Below, piece by piece: positions 20,736 through 32,419 of a stretch of DNA of 64,000 bases. This DNA comes from Agrocybe praecox (taxonomy: Eukaryota > Basidiomycota > Agaricomycetes > Agaricales > Agrocybaceae): the NCBI GenBank assembly GCA_964017145.1, contig OZ024846.1, forward strand, positions 682,001-746,000. The letters run 5' to 3'. The translations under genes and the position numbers were made by a program. How positions within the stretch are numbered: position 1 is the first letter of the stretch; every line of letters starts with the position of its first letter. Below the pieces are notes generated by a model that searched no databases, had not been told where the DNA came from, and was given only the letters and a program-made list of their open reading frames with translations.

Positions 20736-21996
20736 ATGATGTCTGATTCAAAACGCAAATCGCAAGGGGACGATAGTAGACGCAAGAAAAAGTATCGATC
20801 TGTGAGGATGTTCCAACCCGCACTTTCATCATCCACGAACTAGATGGCATATGTAGGACGGGACTCCGATTTGGGGTAAACGACATGTCGAAGGACCTGG
20901 AGTCTGGGTGAGCTGTGCGTACTCCCCGGATCTCTTTGCAATACTTTCACCGACAACCTCCAGGCATCAAAGGAAAAGAGAAACAAACTGTTGGAGAGGT
21001 TTATGAACTATTCGAAGCTGTCTGTCGCCTCGATATATTCGGCGTCATCCTCCATTGAAATACTTCATACAGATAGGATCTGAACTTTGGTCCGAAGAAA
21101 AATCCGAAGATGCAGCTGATAATTCGGACGCTGATAATTCGGGACTCAGTCTTGAGGATCAAATCGCAAACGAGCTCTCAGCTTTGCAAAAGCCTCGTTC
21201 TCAGAAGCCCCAGCAACGCTATGGTGAGATTAAGTTGCTTCCGCTTATTGCTCACTAGATTGACTTTTCTTCAGTAAATTGTCAGACTAATACACCGTGT
21301 GGTACGCATCAACAAAGGTTGTTTAAATTTATCTAATCGCTATGAACAGTGATCTTTATATCTTGCAAACCTCCTGTGGATCCTGTGGAACTTGTCGTCA
21401 AATACATAAAAACTGTTCAAGATACAGGTGTTACGCATACTCGGTATGTTAATGCTCAAGAAAAACACCGCGTCGATAACTAACCGCATGATTTAGCTAT
21501 GTTCACCGTCTTGTCCCCGTTTCTGGCACTTGTGTCGCAAACCCACCTGAAATCCAAGCACTATGCCGAAAGGTTTTCAGCGACTATTTTGAGAAACATC
21601 CAGGAACGACCTTCAAGGTATCTCCATATCATCTCTTGACCTTTACAGAGATTTATCAAGGTGTAGTATAAAATCGAATTGCGGGTCCGAAATCATACTA
21701 CGATTCCCCGCCCTACTTTAATACAAACTGTTGCTCAGTGCGTACCGGAAGGCCATACGGTAGATCTGGAGCATCCACAGGTATTCTTGTTGGTTGAAGT
21801 CTTCAAGGTCTGATATCTTCTACTTTCTATACGAAACGTTTCTGATTACAACTTTCAGAGCATATGCGGTGTTTCAGTGGTGGAGAATTACTACGACTTG
21901 CACAAGTTCAACGTCATGGAAATAGCTAAGCGTAATGACCAGCCACAAAGCGAGAGTCGGGTATCTGAAGTCCAAGAAACGAAGGATACTATTTAG
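20736..21996 (+). CDS. TAN1: THUMP-domain tRNA acetylation adaptor TAN1/THUMPD1
   Basis: Nine exons: 20736-20801, 20857-20914, 20964-21019, 21073-21223, 21275-21301, 21350-21443, 21497-21617, 21667-21807, 21859-21996, giving 283 residues. Family signatures are GPGVWVSCIKGKEKQTVGE, ELFEAIGSELW, NCQTNTPCVVFISCK, TRYVHRLVPVSGTC, YKIELRVRNHTTI, and SICGVSVVENYYDLHKFNV at the C-terminus. The THUMP RNA-binding domain spans about residues 125-235. TAN1 delivers tRNA-Ser and tRNA-Leu to Kre33/NAT10 for N4-acetylcytidine at position 12. The N-terminus is Lys/Arg-rich, as usual. It ends 103 bp from the stop of the converging TEA gene, and a tRNA gene lies 96 bp upstream of its start, probably by chance. 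Confidence 0.95.
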
Positions 21997-22099
21997 TTGC
22001 AAGATATATTATATTACATTACAGATATCGTCCAGATGTTGTACACACAATAGAAACCCAGGGTTCAACGTTACAAAAAATAGCGGAAGTGGACGAAAG

Positions 22100-23763
22100 C
22101 TAGAAGTAAGAACTTTGTGGTTGATAGAAGTACTGATTGGTCGTGCCGAAGTTGGATTGGGTATTTAGGTTGGGTGGATAATAAGGTCCAGAATCTTGCT
22201 CTGGGAATACGTGAATGGAGGTCCCTTTTTCTCCGTTCACGCTGACTGCGTGATCAAGACACTCATTCGAAACAAAAGGGTACGGCGCTGATATGGGTAC
22301 GGCGTCAAACGAAGGATGGTTCCCTTCGTAATTTGAAGAAAAATCCGGTGAATAATTGGCGGTGGGTGCCCAGTGTGAATGGAGAAGAGAAGAATCCACA
22401 TTGGATGGCATTTGGTTAGGCTAAACGACCGGTCAGGCTTGATAAAAAAAACTTCAAAAACGGTGGAGTCTTACAGAATATAGTTCCGAGAGTCCCAGCG
22501 GGCTCGGCGAAGGGGCCTGTGATCTCCGAGGAGGCGCTTGCAGAATAGGTGAAAATCTATAGTACATAGAAATGCTACGGCCCTGTGCAACGGTGTTCGA
22601 AGAATCCGGTAGGAACTGTTGTAAAGTCTGGACAATGGTGTATTGAGTGACGTCTGGAAATGAAGCATATAAGCACAACGAATACCTATGCTTAATGGGA
22701 AGATTTACCTTGACTGGAACACAATTTCCCCCAGAAGTTAGGAGCAATCTCAGATGTATACATCCATCCAGGGTTTTGCGTAGTTGAAGGTACACACTTC
22801 AACGTCACTGTTTCCGTATGCACAGCTGAGGTGAAACCATGGGTATAAATGTTGAATATCGACTGCGGTAACAAAGTATACGGAGAGATGAAATGCACTG
22901 AGCCATTCAAAAAAGGAAGAATAGCGGAAGGGGTCTGAGCTCGGTATGGAGAACCGTTAGTTGGCGGGTTTCCAGATGGTGCAAACTGTATTTCTTGTGG
23001 GCCATTCTGTTCGGGCTCAGAAAGATCTATCGAGGGTATAGGTGTAGGCCATAGGTCGCTTTGTAACACAATTTTAACAAACATGGAGATAGCCTTTTCG
23101 AATGACGGAGAGGTGCGCCTTCTTTTTCCAGGAGGAGGTGAAGGAGAATTTTCTGGACTGCAATCAGAGTTCGTGGATGCTGGTTCAGGGGTACAACTGT
23201 GTGAAATGAGCTGGAGGACTGTCCAGAATATGTTGAGCTCTTCTTAAAGGAAAAAAAGAAGATGACAGCAGTTACTCACTTTTCTCCTTTTTGCAAGTGT
23301 CCCGTAATTGCTGAAGTCGACTGCCTACTTGCTTTGGCGTCCTTGTTTTTCCGGTCATCTCAAATATGTAGTCGGAAATGAACCTGTTCCGCATAGGAAA
23401 GCGCCCTAGTACCTTGTCAGATTTCACCCCGAGGTTTTCGGGTTGATATCTTTCTAAAGCTATGAAAATTACTGAGTTTACTGATGACGCGGAAAATAGA
23501 CCATGTAGTAATACCTTCGAGCAAGGCTGCTTCCCTGTTTATAATGTGGGTAGAGGTTGTAACGCAAAAAATAGAACAACATACAAGATGGGTGGCCAGA
23601 CTGCTTCTCCTTTGCCCTTAAGGGTCTTCCAGCTTCGTCGGCCTGTGGCGACAAATTGTTCAGCGTCCCGGCATCGTTCTTGCTCAGAGGGTGTATACGA
23701 AAGGTCGTCCACTGTCGTAGACATACAGACAAAACCATAATCTTGGTTCGAAGAGGTAGTCAT
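22100..23763 (-). CDS. TEA/ATTS-domain transcription factor (AbaA/TEC1 family)
   Basis: Six exons in transcript order: 23763-23585, 23534-23515, 23459-23280, 23242-22709, 22653-22475, 22420-22100, giving 470 residues. The TEA domain occupies about 41-121: RRSWKTLKGKGEAVWPP, then LEAALLEALERYQPE, then LGRFPMRNRFISDYIF and TGKTRTPKQVGSRLQQLRDT, the third helix that reads CATTC(C/T) sites. The 20-nt exon 23515-23534 supplies Glu-Ala-Ala-Leu-Leu-Glu in the first helix; without it the domain is broken. The intron 23243-23279 is only 37 nt. A Ser/Pro stretch ending in GKRRR may be a nuclear signal. TEA factors control sporulation and development in fungi. An upstream in-frame Met at 23877 makes the start slightly uncertain. 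Confidence 0.93.
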
Positions 23764-26700
23764 TGATTGACGAGAGGCCGTGTCAGTCGACGAAGGGCAA
23801 GTATGCTTTTCCTGAACAAAGCAGAGTGGCGAGCAGGAAAATTGGGAAGATGACCGCGACAGTGGTTTGAAGATCAACTTTCATTGGGAACATTTTATAA
23901 AGGCCGTAGGTCCTGTTAAGATGATCGATTGAAGGTCGATTGAAAAAGAATATAACTGAAGGCCATTGCATGAGATCTTACCAACGAATCTTCTCCTGGT
24001 ATCATATCTTCCAAGCAAACGATATTCAAAGTGTTGGTGCCAATCTGTGATCGGTTAGATCGACGGCCTACTTATGGGCAACATTGAAGATCCCGGAGGA
24101 GTAACCCCATATACAAGAAAAATCCGTTGTCCATAGGATTTTGTTACCCCGATTTCGAGACCGTCTGTGCTATGATTAGAATCTTGTTCAACCTATCACA
24201 GTATGAGGGTTGTTTGTCTGCAATTACAACCAATCCAGATAAACGCCGTGATAACAGTAAGGTTTTAAAGCCAATACTCACCGGTGCAAGAAGCTATAGT
24301 CTGGCAGCGTGGGTACGGAAAATAGGCGAGTTACAAAGAGAGGGCAGTCCGGCAGTGTTTAGGGAATCCCAATTAAACGTAAGCCTATGTTTGGATGTGG
24401 AATGGAGATTCTATCGGCGGATTGCGGCGGCCGCGGAACTCGTGGTCACCGTGAGTAACTGAAGCTACACCAATTGTGAATCCTTGAGGTGACAGCAATA
24501 TGGGGTCGCTTGAGGAGGTTTGGCACTAAAGAAGATATCTATCTATAGGGGAACCGGACGTCGAAAAGAAAGAGTAACCTTACTAGAAAGTTGATAGTTT
24601 TTTGGAGCTTCAAGGAGATACGTCGAAGATATCGGTGTTCCACTGTCTGCACAAAAGAGAAGAAATTGAATTAGCCATACAATCATCATGCTAATCAACA
24701 TTCAATATCCAAACCTGAGGCATAATTCAGTTAGCTTTGGACTTTAAGTCACGTCTTCAACAATTGTTCTTTTCGCAGATTGACATGGTGCGACGATCTG
24801 TAGACTATGAAATCTCAGGCCACCAAATCCAAGTCGACGGTTGTAGAGTCCGGTTTCTTAACTAATGTGTCGAAAGACATGGTTGATGTCTCACATGTCG
24901 AATTGTAGCCCAAGGTTCCATATGGATATCACTTGTCGATGACGACAAGGACTTTTGATGTTGGTTTCCACTCTAGGTTTGTAAACATGTATCTCAAAGT
25001 GGCCGAGCGAAGCGGGATGTGAGCACAGTGAACCCTCAGCCGCATAGTGAGGGGCCAAAGGCTTGTTATAGGCAATCAAATTTACTAGTTGGGCTTGCGT
25101 TCTGTCATCCTTATGCAAACAAACGTGGTATACCAAGCTCACCATGAGACAGAAACGTTGGAAAGATCCCAGTACCCAATATGCAGTACGTCCTGAGTTT
25201 TAATGGTTTTTACTCCTCGAGATGTGATGCTTTGAAAAATCAGGTGGTCCCAGTGATTGAGGACCCGTCAAATACATTTTCCCAAACGTGGATCCAGAAA
25301 CCTGACGACAACAAGCAAATGAGCAATCCGAGGACCAACATGAGAACAGAATAAATGTTTTTTCTTACTTGGCGTTTTTGATGTGGTATGCTCACAACAA
25401 AAAGCCGGATTACAGCATATATAATAGAAAGTGAGACCGTCCCTCACGTTGTAGCCGACTCGGCGTAGGCTGCCTCGCTCTGTAAGTCGAATGAAAATGA
25501 AGAGTCCGGTCATTATCACACCATGGGCATAACTGCTTCGTTACAGGGCTCGGCACCGATTTATGCCCAAAAAGAGGTGCGCGGTGGACCAGAGCTTAAG
25601 AAGGGGCAAAAGCTCATCCACTAGAACTTCGTCAAGCAAAAAGTTGACATTTTTCCATCCAATCGACCGCCATCAAATAGTGATTGACTTGAGCTCATTA
25701 TACGATCCAAGATGATAAAGATTCTCGAGGGGTGCTTCACAGAAGAGAAGTAGCGGACCAAAAGAGAGAACAATACGTAGTCAAAAGCGTGGAGAGCCGT
25801 GAGGAATATTCCAACGAATTTGTGTTAAATGTAATGTTTCTGTGTGCTTTCCAGGTTACAACAAGACGTTTGATATTTATTCAGCGATAATGCGGAGGGT
25901 GCTTTGCTCGGATCGAACGACATTACGACGAGTAGACAATGAAGGCACAAACAACCCATACTGGAAAACTGTTTAATCAGGATTGTCGCCATCCTGATCC
26001 CAGTCCCAGGATAATGTTCGAGCACCGTACGTTGACAAAGGTCATTTATTGAATCCTGAGCGCAAGAGTTGATGAAATTTCAAGCCCAAGAAAATGAGCT
26101 TCCCTGATCAAAAATAAAAGAATATCGCTGAAGTTTTTGTTCCGTTCGAATTGTTAACACGGACACCTTTTTCTTCACATTTTAAGGTGTTCAGTTGTAT
26201 ATTATGTTGGCCGTATTTGATCCGCTGGGCATCCAAAATAGCCACGGGCGCTACGCCCGAGGTCCTAACCCGTTTTAGGCGATCGACAAAAGACGATATG
26301 ATGCTGTCTGGACATTCTCAAGAGTGATTCACTACGGGATCGACGGGCACGGTCGAGAGAATCACAACGATTGTGAACGTACTGGCCTGAGTTCGATGGA
26401 AAACAGGGTTTTTTCCAGAAAGACCTTCTCTCCAGATCAAAATTTCGGCTCAAAACAAGGACATGAACCATGGGTTACAGTGACTTCTCTCAGAAGGATT
26501 TAAATGGGGTTTATGGTGAAACTGGCATCCGAAGAGTGCACCCTAGTAGTCTGCTGAAATCACAAGCCGATAGAATGTCGGGAAGCTTGGGAGAAAGCCA
26601 CAGGTATGCAAACATAATTTCGTCGGCGAATAGTTTGCGAAGGGATTGAGATGAGTCGGAAATGAAATTGAGGAATGAGAGTAAAAGGACTACGGGTTGG

Positions 26701-28520
26701 CCACCCCACAATGCTGGATGGACGCCACAGTAACAACCAGAGTAAGGCTAGAAGAACAACTCGTTTCCGACGGTTTGGCTCTTGTACCTATACCAAGCAA
26801 AATTTGTAAGGAATTCGAATGACCAACAGTGAGAGTAGCATACATTCACCCTTCGTGCATGAAGTTGCTGAAGACCAAAATTCTTGCCCACAGGTTTTCT
26901 TTTGCTGCCGCTCACGATTTGAGGCAAACCGTAACTTGATTGCCTTGAGGTATGTATATCGAGGGAGTCGAGTTAAAAGGCCGCCATGCCCTGATTACGT
27001 GTCTTGAGGATGTGGGCAAAATGCGAGACACTTTGTCAATAGGCGATACGAAATACCGAGGGTCCATTTCTCAACGGCACTGAACACCGCCATTTCATCA
27101 TGAGACATTGACTTTCGAAGAAAGATGAATTTCGATAATAACAATATTATGGCGAACGTGTAGCCACGACAGAAGCATTGCAAATTCCCCCGAAGATTGG
27201 CGAGCGGACGGGACATAATAAGCGTATATATGCCGATTTCTACGTGGTTTTCCAAGAAATCATGTCGTCCGGCGGCAGCAGGTCAAGGCGAGACGGGTGG
27301 GGTTCGGAACGAAAGGAAATTCAGGTTTGAGCCAGACATCGCAATTTTTTTGAATGCCTCAAAAGCTTCTAGGTCTGTCATAATATGCCTCGTGGTGATT
27401 TTTCTTGGGCACGAATAATTGGTACGCACGTTGGCTGAAAATACAACCCAGAACACTCACAATTATTTTTTCCATCATTGAATTTGAAAAGACGCGGTCA
27501 AATAACCCGCTGAATATCGCAAAAATCGTAATCAAGTAGATTATTTTCTTCGTCTAGACTCTTTCGTTCACGGATAGCACCAATTCAACAGGACGTACGG
27601 GCATGAGAGCGTGTCCAACATGAGTAAATGGGTGTAATGACGCAAAAGTATCCGAATGACCGACGGAGTTAATGAGTGCGACGTGACTTTATTCCACGTG
27701 ATATAGTGACAAAATCGTGACTTCGGTGGCGGTGTAACGCACAAGCCTAATACAATCTTAGTCAGGTACACCCCAGACCGGGTTCTAATTTCCGGTAGTT
27801 GTCCAAACGACAGGACAGAAACCCAACAAACCTATCCACGATACGAATTCCGAAAACATACGAGGGAAAATACAATATATAAAATATGTGTTCTATACGA
27901 ATTCAATAACAATGGCATTATGATTAATGAAAAAATAAGTAAATAACGAAATAACGACGGCGAAAGTGAAACTGCACCATGAACGAACTGGTGAGATCTT
28001 TTTAGCGTTTATTAATTGATAAAGGTAACACATAATATCGGCCCCGGGATACTACGAAGCTAGTCGGAAAAGTGTTGTGCACAATTGATAAACCCTGAAG
28101 AAGGTAAGAAAACGAAAGGGGAAAAAAAATACGTGCAAAAACTATCAGACGGTGGGGGTAAAGGGAGGGATTTACTATTGCGATTGGAAAATTGACGATT
28201 GGGAGTGGGGTATGTAGTATCATAAGTATGGTAATGGCTTGTAAAGTATAGCGCGCGTACAAGTGATCTGTCGAAAAGCCAAGGTTTCTAAATGATGGTC
28301 AAAGATGGATGGATGGGAATTAACAAGCGAATGATGTCCATTGTCATCGTATGCAGCTGTGCCTGCCACTTTTGCATCATGGGGGAATGATAATTTCCTC
28401 AAGGTACCAGAGCTTGTTGTATAAAAGGAGCAAAACGGAAGAGGGACCAGAATACGTGTCTCTTTTAGAGCGGAAGCGTGAGTGGATGGACCAAGCAGTG
28501 CGCTGCACCAATAGCCGTGC
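23764..28520. other. Largest gene-free stretch, 4.7 kb
   Basis: I find no gene that I can support. Frames reach at most 111 codons (24127-24462, no family resemblance). On the minus strand between about 27260 and 25270 several hydrophobic stretches occur (for example LLALLWLLLW near 26750 and FTIVVILSTVPVDP near 26350). They are separated by stops, and I could not join them with phase-consistent introns. A decayed membrane-protein gene, a long non-coding transcript, or simple intergenic DNA are all possible. No terminal repeats or transposase motifs are visible. Confidence 0.45.
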
Positions 28521-29157
28521 TCAACGGGCGAGTGATGATGAACGAAGACCTTGTGCAAGCTCTGCTTTCCACTCGAGGCGTTTTACTGCTTCGGCATAGT
28601 CTACCCACTCGCGGCGCCGTTCATTCCGTTCCAGCCAATCCTGATCGAGGGCAGCGACGTCCAGCTCATAGAAGTGATATGTTGCCGACGGACTAGGTAT
28701 TGTGATGACATATCGTGTGATAGTACCACGCACTCCCGCTGTTATGGAGTATGGATGCAGGGCAGGGCGATAGGCAAGGACAAATGCAAGGGAAAATAAG
28801 GAGAGAGACGAGAATCAAAATGTGAGAAGACGGAAAGAGGAGCAAAGGGTAGGACCTTCTTCCAGAGCCTCTCTTGAGGCTGCAGCCTCTAACTGCACAT
28901 CCGACGGTTCCCAACCACCTTTCGGCACTGCATGTTTCAAGAACAAAGAAAGAAGAGGCAGTCAGCATTGGTCTCGAGGAAACACGTAGCCAAAAGGATG
29001 ACCCTGCTGGCATCGCGGTGCAAGAGAGGACGAGGCACTCACAGACCCAATTATTCGGGCGTTTACGACTTGTGACGACAAGAACTTTTCCAGCTGCTCG
29101 TGCGATGGGAATAGCGCAGCACACGACACGCGGTACAGCACGACCTTTTGTACCCAT
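28521..29157 (-). CDS. Nudix diphosphoinositol-polyphosphate / diadenosine-polyphosphate hydrolase
   Basis: Exons in transcript order: 29157-29043, 28927-28856, 28738-28521, giving 134 residues. The core runs RVVCCAIPIARAAGKVLVVT, SRKRPNNWVLPKGGWE, and a Nudix box ending SREALEEAGVRG. The catalytic Glu residues are 58, 61 and 62, and the Gly43-to-Arg57 spacing matches yeast Ddp1 rather than the strict Nudix pattern. FYELDVAALDQDWLERNERR and WVDYAEAVKRLEW complete the fold. Members remove beta-phosphate from inositol pyrophosphates and cleave Ap5A/Ap6A. The two introns are 115 and 117 nt, twice the local norm, and the second donor is GTCCTA. The 134-residue length is short for the family, so an additional 5' exon is possible. 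Confidence 0.88.
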
Positions 29158-29676
29158 TATTACGAAGAGGATTTTTGATAGATGTTCAGAAAAAGTTCAT
29201 GGACGGATTCAAAAGAAGAAAAGGCGCCTAACGAAAAGACCAAAGATAGGATGACGTTGGTTGGTTAGGTGGTGGTGGTGGATATGAATGAGATATTAGG
29301 GCCGGGTCGTAAATAAATTCTATGAGGACTTTAAGGGAAGTGATGGGACCTGATGGTGGGAGATATTATCGAGCAGTATAATAGTAGTAAAGTTGGAGGA
29401 TGGATGGAGAAACAAAACTGACCAGTACCTCCCAATAAAATTACGTTGTTCCGTTGCCTAATCAGGTTCTGCCGCCACTGCTACAACCTCACGCACGTTC
29501 TTCGGTCTCCCCCGGTCTTCGCCGTCCCTGCTCTCGGCACCGGAACCGACCTCGGCATCACAATGTCATCTCATTCCATTCTACTCTATACAGCAAAATA
29601 GATCCGACTATCTACTCGTTCCACCTATAACAGTCCGTTTAGCATTCGTAATCTACTCCCAGCTCTTATCATGCAC
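29158..29676. other. Intergenic region between the Nudix and ZIP genes
   Basis: 519 bp containing the Nudix promoter (both genes are on the minus strand, so this is the upstream side of Nudix and the 3' side of ZIP). There is a GGT/GTG-rich patch at 29256-29285. Nothing else is visible. Confidence 0.5.
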
Positions 29677-31848
29677 TCACGCGACCAAAAACATGCACAC
29701 GACCCCAAAGGCCATCGCAGCAAACTGTCCAAATTAGTCAATTTGGGGATCAGCGTGCCATACATTGGTTCTCCACTTGCCTCACGCATCGCCTGCTTCG
29801 CACTCTTGCTCTCAGCCAACAATCTATATTTCGCACGCCAATCAGCTCCTTCAGAAAAAAAAGAAGTCTCGATAACGAAATCCCCCCGCTCAAAACACCC
29901 AGGTAATGTCAAAGACGTCATTGCCACAAATATAACACGCGCAGGAAAAATTCCAGCGAGGCGAATCATGGTGGTTTTTCAAAACACAGATATCGGGAAA
30001 AAAACTCACGTCGGAAGAACGGCGACAGCTCCGATGTACAAGAACCCTCCTGCGACAAAAGGAATGACCTGTATAAACTCGTTCATCAGCATCGTGGCTC
30101 TTGACCCACTAGGTGTAATGAGAGAAGGGGTGAATATACTTACAAGCTCTGATAATTGTAGAGTAGTGCCGAGTAGGCCGTTGGCATCCTGACGAATGCC
30201 TGCTGCAAGGTCAGTCATTTCAACTTCGGCATTACCACTAGCAGTAGCATTGTGGACGGCAATTCCGATAAAAGTCCTATTTTTGTTGCGTTCGAGAAAA
30301 AGCATGACAAGTAAAGTCAAATTTCCATGCCAAGGCCCTGGTCAACTAAATAAGCTCACCCCACCTGTAACAGTTGCAATCAGTCCCATATTCAATTTGT
30401 TTGGGCGAACGAAAGCGCTCGAGAGAGGTGATCAAGATAGGCAATGACTTACAAATGCCCCAACCGCAGTCAGAAATTGTGATTGCATCGCCTGTTTCTT
30501 GGTGAAGCCGCTCCTTATCAGTATGGAGTAGTCAGCTATTTCATGAGGAATCTCATGCGCAAAGCATGCTAAAGTAGTCGTAGCACCGATGAGAGGCGAG
30601 GCGTAAAAAGATGCTGCCATGCTATAAGCGAAGAACGTGCAGGAACAGAGAAAGGTCACCCGTCAGAATCCCATAGCCTAATTATAATCGCATATAAAGC
30701 GGTATTAGATTTACTTACGCCAATCCATCCGTGCTGAAAAGAGTAAATTTGATGGTCAGATAGAGGAACAATGTAGTCAAAAAATGATGAGAACTCACAT
30801 ATTATGTACAAAGTCTCCAAATAAATTAAGGTATGCAGATAATTTGGTGGGACCGTTCGTGTTGGTATTGGTCGCAACTTGGGTTTCTGGAGAGGATGTG
30901 GTATTAGAGTCAGTATTATTATTAGTGTTCCTGCTGCGTAAGGTGGTTTCTTTTCCAGCGACGCCTGTAGCTTTCACAGCATCGGAATCAACGTGGGCCT
31001 GGGTGTGAGAGTGAGAATGTCCTCCGCCTTCCTCGTTCCCACCGAGAACACGAAGAGTCTTCTCCATGAAGAAAAACGACGCAAAGCCTAGGAAAATTCC
31101 TAGTCTAAACACATTGTTGTAAGTAACTATAAATATTCTCGATAATGAGTTCATACCCAACTAGGATATTGCGCTTTTCCTCCACCATCACGAAGTGCAC
31201 GCCGGAGCCAGAGTGCTCTCCCATAAAAGAGTGTGGTACGAGATGAAGAAAAACGTCTGAAAGCAGACCGCCGGTCTATAGTAGTACGCCACATATAGAT
31301 ATCATGCATCTAAATGAATACGACTGCGAAACTTACAGCGAAGGCCGTCATTGTATTAAGTGTGTTTGTATTGATTTCGGCAGGAATAAATGCGAGAATA
31401 AAATTGGGAACGCTGCGAAAGATCAAAGTGAATGTCAACTCAATGAGCTGGGATAAAAGCAGACACGAGACAGGCCGAGATAATGGGCGAATACACACGA
31501 GCTGATGTAGAAGGTACCCAGAATAGAGTTCCAAGCTGGACCAAAGGGAAATAACCAAGAAAACACGGTGCGCATGATAGGCGATTGCTGTGCTTCTAAG
31601 GTCTCTTTAAGCACGCTCAGTTTGTGGATGGGTGGACATGTCTCGATTTCGTTCTCCTGTACATGTGGATCTACCCGTTATATCACATTCCGAAGCAAGG
31701 AGTGGAGGACATGGCTTACAAAAACCGACACGACCTGACTTGGGCTGTCTGCTCCATTACTTTCATGCTGTGAACCGGCATATACTTCTAAAGATATTAA
31801 AGATAAAAGAGCGACAAGAAACAAGAGTTGGTTGCGTTTGTACGACAT
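29677..31848 (-). CDS. ZIP-family zinc transporter, KE4/SLC39A7 type
   Basis: Twelve exons in transcript order: 31848-31735, 31656-31499, 31412-31337, 31275-31157, 31104-30799, 30733-30719, 30621-30453, 30364-30360, 30276-30144, 30068-30010, 29823-29781, 29724-29677. They give 414 residues. A signal peptide is followed by FPFGPAWNSILGTFYISSVP, LVGLGIFLGFASFFFMEK, a His-rich loop (HSHSHTQAH), then the metal-site helices HNITDGLA and FAHEIPHEIADYSIL, the latter continuing SGFTKKQAM. The last segments are VGAFVGTFIGIAV, FVAGGFLYIGAVAVLP and AMREFAAMAFGV. KE4 proteins release zinc from the ER/Golgi to the cytosol. Exon 8 is only 5 nt, and the last intron (29725-29780) has a GC donor. Both are needed to keep conserved residues in frame. 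Confidence 0.93.
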
Positions 31849-32419
31849 GGCAGTCATAACAAAGCTCATCGCCAAACGCGTCCCAGACAGCACATCAGAC
31901 GCGTGGCAAATACCTTCCGTTTTCGACACTCGTTCCAGGCACTCCTGGGCCCCACAGCAGAAATATCTCTTTGGCACTAAGAACACGGAGACTGTTAACA
32001 AGCTAACAAGTTTGAAATCCTTCATGTCATTCTATTTCGTAAGTATTGGCTGGTTCTCTGTCAGGATATGTAGGCGTATGCAGTCAATCCAATGAATCCA
32101 AACCCTATGTATTGAATATTCATAATTCAATTGGAAAGATTTGAAGCTAAGCTGTGTTGGTGTTCGGTGATGCGACGCGAGGACTCGGGGAGCAGTTATC
32201 AACGTTAGCCCTCCTTTCCCAATACTAATTCGCGCTCCAGGAACTTGGATAGTAATAGTACACATATTTCTCACCCAGATCAGTGACTAGGTCATTGACG
32301 ACGTTTCCGTACGACTCGGTGTAGGTGACTCACACCTTCGTCAACCACTTTACATTTATGAAGAAAATCTTGAAAACAGGGGCCACTGCTTGCGCCCCGT
32401 TTCTCACTCTTCAACCACC
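31849..32419. other. Divergent promoter region (ZIP and HD-domain genes)
   Basis: 571 bp separating two divergent genes. No recognised element stands out. Confidence 0.5.

Noticed and set aside
25268..27255. Possible seven-helix receptor gene on the minus strand
   Set aside because: Hydrophobic segments exist, but they could not be linked by phase-consistent introns and no receptor signature was recognised.
29671..30192. 173-codon plus-strand frame
   Set aside because: Antisense to the last exons and introns of the ZIP gene, with no recognisable protein content.
31310..31558. 82-codon minus-strand frame with hydrophobic residues
   Set aside because: It reads across an intron of the ZIP gene in the wrong frame. 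Only the part 31412-31337 is real coding sequence, in that gene.
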